A stretch of 64,000 nt of DNA from Eucalyptus grandis (lineage: Eukaryota > Streptophyta > Magnoliopsida > Myrtales > Myrtaceae). Positions 1 through 11,409 of the stretch are shown here, piece by piece. The position numbers were made by a program, and so were the translations under genes. Below the pieces are notes generated by a model. The model saw only the letters and a list, made by a program, of their open reading frames with translations. It did not search any database and was not told the DNA's origin. The stretch spans positions 30,253,088 to 30,317,087 of the forward strand of contig NC_052615.1 in the NCBI RefSeq assembly GCF_016545825.1, read 5' to 3'. Numbering within the stretch: the stretch's first letter is position 1; every line of letters starts with the position of its first letter.

Positions 1-752
1 AAGAACTTTTATCCCGGAGGATGAGGATGAGGATGAAGATGATGAAGATCCCACTATTCCAGCATCGACAAGAACAAGACGTTCGTGTCTTATCCGACGT
101 AACTCAGCAGAAAGGTAGAAGAAGAAGAACAGAGAGAGAAGGAGAAAGAAGTTGAGGAAGAAGGAGAAGAAGAAAAGAACAGTCTGCTGATAAATCTAGA
201 GAGAAGGGAAATCAAGAGCATGATCATCACTCTTCCCCTTTCGATGTCCTAGAGACAAGTGGGGAGTTAGCGAGCAAGAGAGGTCTCCACCTCATGCCGT
301 TGAAGATCCAAGACAATCTCCGTAAGACCTTAAGAAGTTCGGGTCTCTCAATTGCCTCGAAGAAGGTGATACGTCGATTCCAAATCGCGGACCGTTAAGC
401 GCCATCGCTCGCATACACACCATCCGAGAAAGCCAATGCCGCACACGGACGGATGATTCTCGCAGATCTTCGTAGTATCATGAATATTCTTCTAGAAATG
501 CGTAACTGCATATATATTCGGACCGTGAAATCCAAGCTTTGAAGCATGCGGACAAGCATCTTCGATCTCTCGGAAGATAAATTCAAAGACCTCGCTCCGC
601 AACTTCAAGCCAATGCCAAGAGAGAAGAGGTAGCTCATCCGCGAGAAGATCTGAAGAAGCTCGAAGGAGTAGTCCAGTCCATTGGGGATTTCCAGATCGT
701 GCGCATTCCCAAGCGAGACATGACTCCTTTCTCACTCTCTTTTTAATGATGA

Positions 753-765
753 CAAAAAGGGGAGA
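753..765 (+). other. upstream polypurine tract copy
   Basis: The purine run caaaaaggggaga closely matches the terminal polypurine tract at 1063-1076. Duplicated tracts of this kind occur in Sirevirus-type Copia elements. Confidence 0.5.
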
Positions 766-1062
766 ACCAATTTGAACAAACATTATTTTAAAACTTTATT
801 TGACTTTTGTGTTTATGTTTATTTTTGAGTATGACTTGAGAACTTGAACTTGAGTGTTAGACTGAATTGGTGTGGATTTTGATGCTTGATTTGGTTGCAT
901 TTATATCAAGTATTGTTACATGGTATTACTCATGAAAGACTAACCAATTTGCTGTGGATGCAGAGTCCGGTTGTTTATTAATCTTTATGAGTTAGCCATA
1001 TTGCTTGAGAAATGTTTTGCAGGTCAAAGTTGTTCAAATCTTCAAGAAAGTTTTGTCACCAT

Positions 1063-1076
1063 CAAAAAGGGGGAGA
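1063..1076 (+). other. polypurine tract (plus-strand primer) of Copia element
   Basis: The purine run caaaaagggggaga ends one base before the TGTTGG start of the LTR. This is the expected position for the primer of plus-strand DNA synthesis. Confidence 0.8.
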
Positions 1077-1077
1077 T

Positions 1078-1990
1078 TGTTGGAGAAATCTTTCCAGAAT
1101 ATTTTGAAGCCGACAAAACATTTCTATCGATCTAAGTCCGGATATCGATAGTTAAAGTCTCAAGACTTTATAGTCTCAAGACTTTGTAATCTCAAGACTC
1201 AAGACTCAAGACTCAAAATTATTCTCACCGACGATCTTTCTAATCCAAAGTGTTGAAGGAAATCCAAAGCCGAGGTTTATGGTTGAGGATTTGATCCTAT
1301 CCCTCGGAATAGATTCTTTGGTTGGATAATCATTTCGGATTCTTTAATTCTTATCTAAGATCGATTGAAGATCCGATGGTCGACGAAATAATCTTGGATT
1401 ATTCTATTCTTGGAAACCGAGATCCCGATTGTATGGGCGAACATGATTGATGGGCTATCATCGATTCCTTAAATAGCTCGGATGATCTTCTTGATTGATT
1501 CCATCCAACGGGTAGATTGGAGGAATTCTTTTGGTAAGTGCCAACGGCTATGATGGCATGAAGGAGTATAAAAGGAAGACGTTCTAGTTGTCTTAAGTGT
1601 GTGATCGATAGAAAAATTCCAGTAGTCTCGAAGATCCTTGATTGTTAGTTGAGGCGAGCGAAATTGTATACAGAGAGTGTTTATACTTGGTGACGCCTTG
1701 AGTGAGTGTGGTAGATCATCTACACCTAGAAATCAAGGAAGATCAACACTGTAACAACTCTTTGATCATAGTGGAATCCACCAATCGGTCGTGAGTAAGA
1801 GTGGACGTAGGCTTGAATCAAGCCGAACCACTATAAACCGAGTGTTCAATTCTCTCTTTCCCTTACTCAGTCTTGCGATTGAATTTTTAACTGCTGCAAA
1901 TTTTCTAATTGTTTAAATATCGCAAGCTTCGAGAAATTTTTTGTATACCTATTCACCCCCCCTCTAGGTACTCGTACTAGCTATTTCAAC
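1078..1990 (+). mobile_element. 3' LTR of Copia retrotransposon
   Basis: The block starts TGTTGG immediately after a polypurine tract. It ends near ctatttcaac, a slightly mutated form of the complementary terminus, after the tract attcaccccccctctagg that is common at the ends of plant Copia LTRs. Its length is about 913 bp. A TATA box (TATAAAAG) lies at 1567-1574. The tail resembles that of the LTR at 24018-24828 (agtggaatc, gtaggctt and aaccactataa blocks), so the two belong to related families. The exact right border is uncertain by a few bases. Confidence 0.75.
1567..1574 (+). promoter_or_regulatory. TATA box inside Copia LTR
   Basis: TATAAAAG lies roughly in the middle of the LTR, where the retrotransposon promoter normally sits. 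Activity cannot be judged from sequence. Confidence 0.5.
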
Positions 1991-1992
1991 TA

Positions 1993-3821
1993 CCCCACAG
2001 TGCCTCGTTCCATCTTTGCCATGAGACCTACCTTGTTTGGAACATTACACATGCTTCCTTGGACCCATAAAAGCATGCGTTTCTGACAGAACAAAGATCG
2101 ATATCACATCGATGTGTGTTGGGAAGTGTGCAAATCGGCAATTTGGTAATTACCAGAGATCGCTGTGTCTGCGTTGAAGGTCCAGAAGCCTGCCAAAATG
2201 GTGGGGAAATGATGAGGTGGCTTCACGTGTACACTTCATCATTGCGCATAGAATTCCTCATAAAGAGAGAAAAAAAGTTATTCCGTATATCTTTCGCTAA
2301 GGTGAGCAGCACGGGCAACCGTTTTCCCCAAATCATTAAGACATTAGGATCACAAGTCAATTAGGAATTGATCGATAACTCTTTTCCGAGGGCCTACAAT
2401 ATTTCCTGATTAGACGTGCAATGATATACTTAGCTCATAATGCATGTGACTGCAGTATACTCACGGACTTCAACTTCCAACACCTTGAATATTTGGGCCG
2501 GTGCCTGAGCTAGACCTAGTTGCTTGGTGAAACTAGGGTCTGCTGTTTTCTTTGTTACTTGCTATTCAAGAGTTAAGTGGGTGGTTGACGGCTCGATTTG
2601 AACGTGGAAAATCATTTATTCTTTTGTTTTTACAGTGCAGCAAATTTTATGTTTGTATCATAACATCTTGGAATTCACGCCCATAAAGTATTTAGTACTT
2701 TGATCACAACACCCTATCGATGCAGTCAGAAGTGTATTAATGCAATCGAACCCTACATACCTAATTGCCATGTAAAGACGTAGTCTCTATCACCAATACT
2801 TCAACATTTATAAAAGGACACACACATACCAGCCTTACCAGGTCATATGGTTGGTTCTCTTCATGGTGAGTGCATAAAGAGAACATGACTTCAGAACAGT
2901 ACATATTTTTTCTTTTCTATTTTTTGGGCTAATCCAATGGTTGGCAACTTTGGTTTACCTGGAGAATAAAATAAGAGGAAAAATTTCTCACCATAAAGAT
3001 TGGTATGATGAGATTAATTAGGGGTGACAAGATTGGAGGTAAGAAGATGGTCATCATCATTAGGAAACCTTTCCTACTCTCTCATGAGATGGACCCCTAA
3101 TCAACTTTCTTTGTCCATCGTTTTGATTATCCCCTCTCAACTAATTTCACAAAATTAGGAAGAGCTCACTAGTCCATTTGATACCTCAAAGATGGTTTCC
3201 CCATCATATTTCTTAAAAGACATAAACCTTTCTAAGGTCTTGTTAATAATGACGCAATCATACAAGCAAAAATAAAATGGGATATTACAAAGGATAAGAA
3301 CATGTTGAGAAATCATATTCTATTTCATCAAGTACTAATGATGTTTTCGAAAACACTTGTTAAATATATGCCTAGAAATCTTTGATTATCCTTGACCCAG
3401 ATCTAATAGAGAGTCATAAAAGGCCAAAGGCCTCTCAATACATCTCAAAATCACACTTGTCAAATCGGCCTAAAGTAACATATTCACGCACCACCATAGG
3501 CTTTAGTCACGTGAGCAATGGTTCTTATTCCCCCAGGCTACTCTCTCTCTCTTCATCTTTCTACAAAACATGATATCACCTCGTGTATAAAGTCGTAAAA
3601 GCATCATTAAATTAAGCCATTAGCTAAATAATTATATTTATATAAAGGGGAAAGAAAAGGAAGAAAGATGGCATCTACAATGATGAGGCTGCAAGAACGT
3701 CCCCACATACACACAACATGAGAGACAACAGAGTGCACATGTGATGCGAAAGTCGGTCGACCCCATTGCATCGCCAATTGTAGATAACAGCTTTTAGGGA
3801 GACAACCAAAGGAAATTACAT
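1993..3821. other. non-coding region, no gene seen
   Basis: The sequence is AT-rich and apparently intergenic. Only short, isolated open frames occur (for example at 2116-2364 and 3382-3573), with no recognisable domain and no splice-compatible partners. No clear repeat family was recognised. Confidence 0.6.
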
Positions 3822-3921
3822 NNNNNNNNNNNNNNNNNNNNNNNNNNNNNNNNNNNNNNNNNNNNNNNNNNNNNNNNNNNNNNNNNNNNNNNNNNNNNNN
3901 NNNNNNNNNNNNNNNNNNNNN
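3822..3921. other. assembly gap (100 N)
   Basis: There are exactly 100 unknown bases, the usual placeholder for a gap of unknown size. Any feature crossing it is artificial. Confidence 0.98.
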
Positions 3922-5379
3922 TTACAATCAACACCTTTCTAGAAAAAGTCGATTTAATTTCACCAACGACAGGCAAAACACAAATGTTTCTCCAATGTCA
4001 TTAACGTGCCAGCTAAAGGAAATTGGAATCTTCAAAGGGTGCATGATGAAAGTGGTTGATTAACCTCGCATGAGGGCCTTGATGACTTCATTTTGTCGTA
4101 ATTTATATTATTTTATTCTGAATGCTTTTTCTTGGTTAGGTAAAGCTTGGTAGGAACCAATCCAGGGCAGCTTGCGCTGGTGAAATCAGACCACGAAAGA
4201 AGGGCGTGACCCACCAAAGATTCAGCCATGTCCTTGTGGAAAAAAAGGTGATGATTTGAGAGGGAACACCGCACGCCCTCTCTCGTTGGCTGCACCATGA
4301 TTTTGACCGTGGAAATTATTGGGGTTTGGTGATATATCTTTCTTGGAGTAACTCAATCGGTCCTACTCTTATTGTACGAACATTGATTCACTTCTAAATT
4401 TTCCATTTTTATTAATTGAATCATAAATCTTTTTGCACAAAATTTCAAAATAATCATTCTGGCCAATTTTTACTGAAATTTATTAATATGATGATCTAGT
4501 CATCGCTTGAGTCTTTCTGATTTTTCGAGGTGGCATGTTGTGACGTCAACAATCTCCAATGGAAAACTGGGTAAATGGACTACATTGGAATTTTACATGA
4601 AAATTTAGAAATCAATTAACAAAATTGAAAAGTTTATGACTGAATTGATATTTATATAATAGATTTATGATCGATTTGACAATTTATCTCAGAATCAAAT
4701 GTGAGTTGTTTAAAAAAATTGATGAAAATATCAACTGCGTCAATTCGATTAATCATGACCATATATACTTTGAGGTCAGCCCTTTCTGAATCGCATAATT
4801 TTTTTTTTAATATAGAATAAGCATTAAATTTTGTTCGACTCTCTTTTGACCACGTTTTGGCATGCAACCCTAACGTGCGTTCCCTTACGTTATTGACAAA
4901 AAGATCCGCGAAATAGCCGCGATAAATCGCGGGTTTGGTTGCGCCACCACCGCCCTCATGGCGTCCTCTGAGAGCTGAAGGGTCAAATGGACATGACCGC
5001 ACTCCCGAATGTCGTTGACAAAATTCACCAGACACCACCATTTCCGGCAAAGAGAAGAGCCCCCATTAGGCAACAGGACTAATGGAATCCAAGGCCAACA
5101 TGTGCTATCCCAAACATTCACAGGGCATCTGTCGGGACTATTTGAATTTCAAGGCTTATAAAGGAATGAAATTGATGAACGGGTGAAAAGGTAGCACAAG
5201 AAATTGAACTCGAGACCTTTGGTTAGATATCAATTTGAAACATGTGGCTTAAAACTATCTTAAGTAAGGCGGAAACGTATTCGACTTTCTTAACAACATG
5301 TTTTCCGTTGCAGTGTTTCATAAGCTAATGCGGTTTAAGTCTCAACAAAAACTGAAGCATATAACATGAAAAGTTTCAC

Positions 5380-5413
<34 letters not shown>

Positions 5414-6110
5414 GAAGAAGGGAGGAGATTCCTAAACAAGAAAAAGGATCCAATGACTTCGAAAGAATTGAACAGGTGTCTTATGAGGAGAAAATCTCAT
5501 GTACAATTCTATAGAGTGACAGTAAGGGTGACTTATCTATTAAATTTTCTTTTATCACCCTAAAAAAACCAAACTCTCCTTATGTAAAGTTGCCTGATAA
5601 GTCAAAATTGAAACTTCTAATCTAAAATTGAAATTCATGAAGTTTGAACCCATAAGTCTTATATTATGTATAAGAGAAGATATTATACGTTACAAATCAT
5701 TATCTGTGACTAATTGGAAATATTAAAAAGAAAAAAAATACAACAACAGGGCAGTGTTCATGATATGACCTGTAACCTTATGTTTGTCATGTAACCAGCT
5801 CAAGTCAATAAAGTAAATATTGTCCAAAATTTTGTCTGGTAATTATTGAACTAACGGCCATTCTTATTTGCTTAGGCAGAACATTAAAACTAAGTTACAT
5901 ATTGAAGACGTCAAATTGTTTCTCCCCGGGTATGCACGGAATTTGCCAAAAAGAAAAGAAAAGAGCCATTCAATCAGCAGATCCCTTGCAAGCTTTACAA
6001 GAATGAATGGTCTAGATCCGTCTGGTCCTCAAAACTACGCATCACGGAAGCAATCTGTATCGGGCAAATGTAACAGGACATTAAAATGGATTCATTTGGA
6101 TTAAAGACTA
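3922..6110. other. non-coding region, no gene seen
   Basis: This region is AT-rich. The longest open frames (minus strand, about 4652-5121) overlap each other in different frames and show no domain I recognise. A TA microsatellite lies within it. Nothing else can be supported. Confidence 0.55.
5384..5412. repeat. (TA)n microsatellite
   Basis: An uninterrupted TA dinucleotide run of about 29 bp. Confidence 0.95.
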
Positions 6111-6117
6111 GCAGCAT

Positions 6118-6915
6118 TTGGGAATGGGCTTAGGAAGGGACTTTGGGGTTCTGAAGGCTAAAATCCCAAGGCTGGTCTTAAGATGCCTTGAGTTTCGGCC
6201 TTCTTGGCATGCAAATTTGGGTAGGGCTAGTAACAAAATTCTTCCAAAATTATCCTCACTAACTCTTTATTTTCTGATTTTACCCTTGTTCTTTGATTGT
6301 TCATCTTCTCCATTGGAATCAGCCAACGATTTTGCAAAGGGCTGTGAGGGGACAATTATGAGCCAGGAAAGACCGTGACGAGCTAGGGAGAGGCCATGTG
6401 GTCATGGCGACCCAAGCAATCCGTCACGGATTGCCGAGGGTCACGTGACCTCTGCGCCATCAGGTCATAGTGACCTCCGTGAGGGCCGCGCGATCTAGGT
6501 CTCAGACCCAAGCAAGGGTCCCAGCAACCAGGCGGCCCTCACCGAGGCCGTGTGACCTCGAGCTAAGGTCTCCCTAGGTTGCATGACCCTCACCGGGTCA
6601 CCCAACCCCAGATGGCCCTCACTAGCAGTCTTTGAGGCCACTTGAGGTCTAGCAACCTCACACGACAACCGCCGACAATAGATTTGGATCACCAGCAATT
6701 GTTGCCCTTCATCAGCCAACTATTTTTTTTTTTTTTTTAATAAAGGTTCTTCATAAATATAATTTCTCCAAATATTGTTTTGCTCAAAATATTTCACAGT
6801 AGACTTTTAGATTACAATTTAACAAACATAATTTGCATTTTGAAAAATCCCTTCAACTTAAAACCCTTTTGAATTTTCCCAAAAACTTTCCCTAAAAGTC
6901 CAACCAAACACACCC
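6118..6915. mobile_element. degenerate MITE-like element with GC-rich core
   Basis: The left end (about 6118-6240) and the reverse complement of the right end (about 6790-6915) share interrupted similarity: a tttgg start, a cttttag/cttagg block, then a tttgggg block. Between them lies a GC-rich, low-complexity core (about 6360-6720) made of short repeated words such as gtcacgtgacc and ggccctcac. The right end closes with caaccaaacacacccta. No clean target duplication was found and the borders are approximate. The architecture matches the better-defined elements at 39490-40816 and 54493-55265. Confidence 0.4.
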
Positions 6916-7891
6916 TAAAATTATGTTGCGATTATGTCGCAGCACGTTAAGAATCTATTCATTTGGAGGACAAACTTAACTTATGTAGCAACATCAAAAA
7001 ATCAAGATGGGACATGCTGTGACTAGAATTTCCCATATTTGAGCCTGCACGGACACACCAGCTTTGCAGTAGAGGAAGAGAATTAACCAAATGTACTGAC
7101 ATAAGCAGATCCTCTTTCTTTTCCTCACGTGCATGAAACAAGAGTACAAAAATGGTGGGGGTGCATGTTCACGAGATGGTGTGCCGTATACACCTGACTC
7201 AGAAAGCTGCAGTTCATGAAGGCAGATCTGCAAGACAAGACTGTTAAAGATTAGGAGTCAGGACCCAGGAGACCAACTGGCTTTCACAACTCAAATATAA
7301 TTCCATTGCAACAACCTCGGATGAAAGAAAATTCTCAAGCTATCACAGCATACAAAAATTCAACCAGTGTCAGCTCCGCTATCTGCACTACCCTTAGAGA
7401 TGAAGGAAATTCAACTATTGAGTATTATTACCCATTTACTAATAATCCACTTAAAATATAAACCAGCTTTGTAGATTGGCTTTGATATGCCTGACTTTGA
7501 GCATATGTAAATTGTAATCTCTGCAAGAAGTGGTTTTATCACCTGAATGGCAATGCCAATAGTTCCAACGAGAAGATTTTGGAGCTTTCGTATGGGTAGC
7601 TTTGCCAGATTTGGATTGGTAAAAAATTCCAGGGTCAATTTGTAGATGATACTGCAAATCACCATCTTAGACAGGAGAAAATCTGCTGTCAGCGTTAACA
7701 CTTCGTCTCAATCATCCATTTCATCATTTTGAGATTCATGCCACATCACTGTTCATTTATATTAAGCAGACTCGCAGGTGAAGCTGTTTAAGATCTGCAG
7801 ATTTCCTCTAATCAGCATCCTCTTAATGCTTATGCACCTCCCACATAATACCCTCCTCAAACTGGGCAGAAACAATATCCATCTTTGACAG
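6916..7891. other. 3' flank of the RING gene, no further gene seen
   Basis: This region lies downstream of the minus-strand RING gene, and its proximal part probably holds the 3' untranslated region. Minus-strand open frames at 6994-7233 and 7411-7701 have no recognisable domain and no obvious splice links. Confidence 0.5.
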
Positions 7892-10800
7892 CTATTGCAA
7901 CTTCCTGTACTAACGACTGCATCATATGTTTCCAAAGAAAGCGAACTCTCAGCAAAACATCTGCAACAACAATTACATCTAGTATGTTTTAATACAAGAA
8001 AGATGCACAACAACCATGCAAAAAGCATCAATTTGACATCAAAAGGTAAATCTAGCAAGAGAGACAGTCCCCATTGGCACAAAGGTCCTAGTATGATCAA
8101 ATTTTAACCTGGGCATCAACATCAGAGAAAAGCAAGATAGTTTTCTACCCGCAAACACACATGAATGGTATTCTACCTTTTTGCAAACAGCATAGGACCC
8201 CGAATGACCAGAAGGAAGCACCTTCCAGGAAACTTAGGATGTAATTACAAACCTTAATTCATGCCAGAACATGTGGGTTCGATCATGTAGAAAAGGCCAT
8301 AGAGAAGCAACCACATCTTCACCCAGCTGTCCATGTGGGACATTTTGTTTCTTCTCAAAGGTTGAAATAAACACTGAGGTCACTACATGAACTATAACAG
8401 AAGGATCTGGGTCCCGAGGATGGCCTCTAACTCCCTCCGAGTCCATGGTTCTATTCTCCGTAGTATCCTTTCCTTCCAACCACTACCTCTTGGCAAGCCC
8501 TGTAAAGATGAGGAAGCTATTACAAAGTGGAAAAGGGAAGATGAGGAAGTGAAGAGATGAGAAATTTACTGAATTAAAGAATAGACAATCTATGAGAAAG
8601 GGGGAAAAGCATCAAGCTTGATTTGAAAACCATAGTCTCAAACCAGAAAGGAGTAATTGGTTGAACCAGGAACTGAATTTGGATCCAGTCCGATATTCAT
8701 CCCCAAACTCACTCTGGGTCAAAATCAACGGTATTAGGTTTCTAAGCAGTTCAACTCCTCAACCCAGCTCGACAGATTAATACACTATTAAAAGGTTTAG
8801 CATGGTAGTCCACCCCTTGGAAAATGTTCACCCATGCTCAAGAGTTAACTGAATGAGCTATCATTAACTTAGATTAGATGTCATACGATGGATTTCAAAT
8901 TCACTTGTAGGCTATAATTCTGTACAAAACATTGATTTCATAGGGAAAAACAATGAAACCCATGCCCTTGGGCATGCAAGCCTTTGCCAATTGAGACTGT
9001 GGGCCCGTTTGATTCAACTTTTGGGGAATGCATTTGCCAAAATGCAAATACCTTTAAGTGAAGGTGATTTTCCGAAATGCAAATATTGTTTGGTAAAATT
9101 TGCATTAAAATATAACTTTGGCCAAAATACCGTTTAGTAAAATTTGCATTTGTAAATGACTTTTATTAAATTAAAAAAACAAAAAATTATATTTTCTTTT
9201 TGAAGTCCGATCCTTGGGACCGCCGGATCCGGCGGTCCGCGGCCAAATGGCCGGATCGCCGCCCTCGGGTCGCGCGACCTCGGCGACGGGCGCCCGTCGC
9301 CCGGGGTCGCACGATTAGGCGCGGCTGGGGTCGCATGACCCGGGCGTCGCCCGAGGTCCGGCGATGGTCGCCAGGGTCGGGGGACCCTTGGCCGATGGTC
9401 GTCGGCCTCCGATCGGCTTCTCTCCAAGGTGAAGATGAGCAATGGAAGTTGCATTCCGAAAATGCAACTTCCCAATGGACCTCTCCCCCTCCATTCCCCA
9501 AAGCCCTTTCAATCCCCTTGGAGATACAATTGCATCTCCCAAAGTCCCAAAAAATGAACCAAACACCATAACATTTGGCCAAATCCCTTTAGAGCCCAAA
9601 TGAGCATTCCCAATGCTAAACCAAACAAATTTGTGTTTCTGTTTTTGCTTGTATTATAATACTAGATACATTGCCTATGAATTCAATGGCAAAAGTGAAC
9701 AAGCAATTCAACTGGTTAAGCTATGAAATATAAACTTGACCTAACCTCTGCTAGACCGCCCGATGTTTAAAACACCAGTTACTAAAATTAATCAAGAACT
9801 AGATGTAGGACTTATGATTTGTGCAGAGAAGTGACAAAACTGATTTCTCTCTAAAGCTGAATGCAAACATTATCTCCCCAGGAATGTAAATGCAAAAGCA
9901 GTCATATGGACATAAACTATATACTTCTTAAATTAAAAAAATTAAAGACGACTAGGATATCTAACAGCAAACCTCTTGCCTAGACCAATAAAGGATTTTG
10001 AGTACAAAGAGAACAGAATGGACTGAAATCAGTGGAATGGGAAGTTCGAATACCTGAGAGTTCCTGGAAGAAGGAACAGCCTGCAAGAGTCGGTTGTATA
10101 TGCTACAAAAAAGAATATGTTACATTCTCCGAAATCAGAACAACAAAATGAGTGGCTACTACAAACTATTAATATATGGGTACATATAAAGGATAAAGTT
10201 AACATGTGTAGTACACCTAGGACAGAACATACTATCCACAATATAGTATGCAACTGGATGTGAAATTGACTGAAGTGAACCAATCTAGAATTGATCACTT
10301 TTGCTGTCTCTTATGTGTACCTGGCACGCCATTGTAGTTTTCTGGCAGCTACAACATCAGCAGGAACAGAGCCTGGCCTCCCAAATGATCTTCGCCATGG
10401 ATCTGGCCTGGTCTGGGTGCTGGGTAGAACCATTCAACTCATCTCTTGATATTCGGATAGTTCTATAAAACCAAAAAACTCGACTTTCAATTACATGCCA
10501 ACAGCACCAACACATTTGATCAACGGCCAAGTAGAGCCACAAAAATAAAGGCAAGGAAGTACGCTTACACAGCATTCATCAAAGGCTAAATTGGAAAGCG
10601 AATTTACCTTAATATTTCCTCTCATAGTCGGGATTAATCTTATGATAGCCCCTTAAATTCAAAGGAATTCGAATTCTCCAGCATATCTAAATCCTTAACA
10701 AATTCTGATTTGAACCTTTAGATTTCAATACTTTCACGAGTTAGAATCAAACGATTAATTAGTAATTTGCACAGCCAATGCAATCATATACCACCTGAAC

Positions 10801-11409
10801 ATCTAAACCCCAGTACTTGAGGCTCATACTTCACCCTACCTCAGTAGATTTGACTTCAAAAAGAAGCCCCAAATTCCAACATCCAAATTCCCCTTCCAAT
10901 ATCGCCAAACACAATATCCAAACGCATTTGCAATGCACTCAAATTGAAAACCCGTCAAAGAAAGCTAATCCACCGCCCCTAGAAAAAGCATCGGAATCTG
11001 GAACGGCAGAGAAAGACCTAACCTTCGGCGAACGAGGGGGCCGAACCAGCTCGCCGGCGGGCCTCGCCGTCCCCGTCGGCCGGCGGCAACGCTCCTCGAG
11101 AAATCCCTCGCGCCGGAGGCCGGTGTGGCGAAACCAAGAGCCGAAGCCGGCGTTGCAGAGAGGGCACCTCCGCCTCAGCCTGCTCCACCTGCGGATGCAG
11201 TCCAGGCAGTAGGCGTGCAGGCAGGTGGGGAGGACGGCCGCCGCCCCGCGCCGCCCGTCCTCGATGGTCTCGAGACATATCGGGCAGGACTGGCCTCGGA
11301 CCGGAGGTGGGATCGCCCGGGAGAGGAATTTCTCGCGGCGGCGATGGGAAGGACTGAAAGCCCGTCTTCGAGAAGGAGAAGAAGAAGATGGAGAAGACGT
11401 CGACTCCAT
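7892..11409 (-). CDS. Topors-like RING-finger E3 ubiquitin ligase, five exons, two frame-breaking indels
   Basis: Exons on the minus strand are 11409-11023, 10412-10321, 10102-10054, 8499-8253 and 7960-7892, all with GT..AG introns and matching phases. About 281 residues are intended. Exon 1 (129 codons) opens with a Ser/Arg-rich stretch and carries a C3HC4 RING at residues about 42-85 (CPICLETIED, CLHAYCLDCIRRW, RCPLC). Exon 2 encodes PWRRSFGRPGSVPADVV. Exon 4 encodes an EPWTRREL block, DPDPSVIVHV, and a PFLHDRTHMFWHEL motif resembling animal Topors. Exon 5 encodes CFAESSLSLETYDAVV and, after correction, ends in a short basic tail. The family role is E2-dependent ubiquitin (in animals also SUMO) transfer, usually nuclear. 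The upstream in-frame ATG at 11559 is less likely as the start, because the RING homologues begin close to the ATG at 11409. One base is missing near 8413-8415 (a G run) and one near 7910-7912, so the literal translation breaks twice. Confidence 0.85.
9003..9635. mobile_element. MITE-like element in intron 3 of the RING gene
   Basis: The left end reads GGCCCGTTTGATTCAAC followed by a gggaatgc block. The reverse complement of the right end reads TTTGTTTGGTTTAGCA followed by a tgggaatgc block, so imperfect terminal inverted repeats are present. The core at about 9200-9420 is GC-rich low-complexity DNA made of cgcatgacc, ggtcgg and cgccc words. The element lies between RING exons 3 and 4, which helps explain that intron's length of about 1.55 kb. 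The target duplication is not clear. Open frames on both strands of the core are compositional artefacts. Confidence 0.55.

Larger units (their letters stand above)
1..1077 (+). mobile_element. Copia (Sirevirus-like) retrotransposon, 3' internal region, decayed
   Basis: This stretch lies directly upstream of a 3' LTR and reads as the 3' internal part of an LTR retrotransposon. A short acidic reading frame near the start (rich in Asp/Glu) ends in a stop near 117. A Glu/Lys-rich frame covers about 121-250, and a 66-codon open frame lies at 546-746. Two polypurine tracts, at about 753-765 and 1063-1076, share the core caaaaaggggg/aga. Multiple polypurine tracts before the 3' LTR are a known trait of the plant Sirevirus group, and such elements may carry an extra envelope-like frame here. 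I recognise no specific domain in these frames, so the lineage is inferred. The rest of the element lies outside the window to the left. Confidence 0.6.

Noticed and set aside
4652..5121. 132- and 78-codon minus-strand frames
   Set aside because: The two frames overlap out of phase. There is no recognisable motif, and the tail runs into AT-rich DNA.
9134..9599. several overlapping open frames of 90-130 codons
   Set aside because: All are produced by the GC-rich core of a MITE-like element in an intron, open on both strands.
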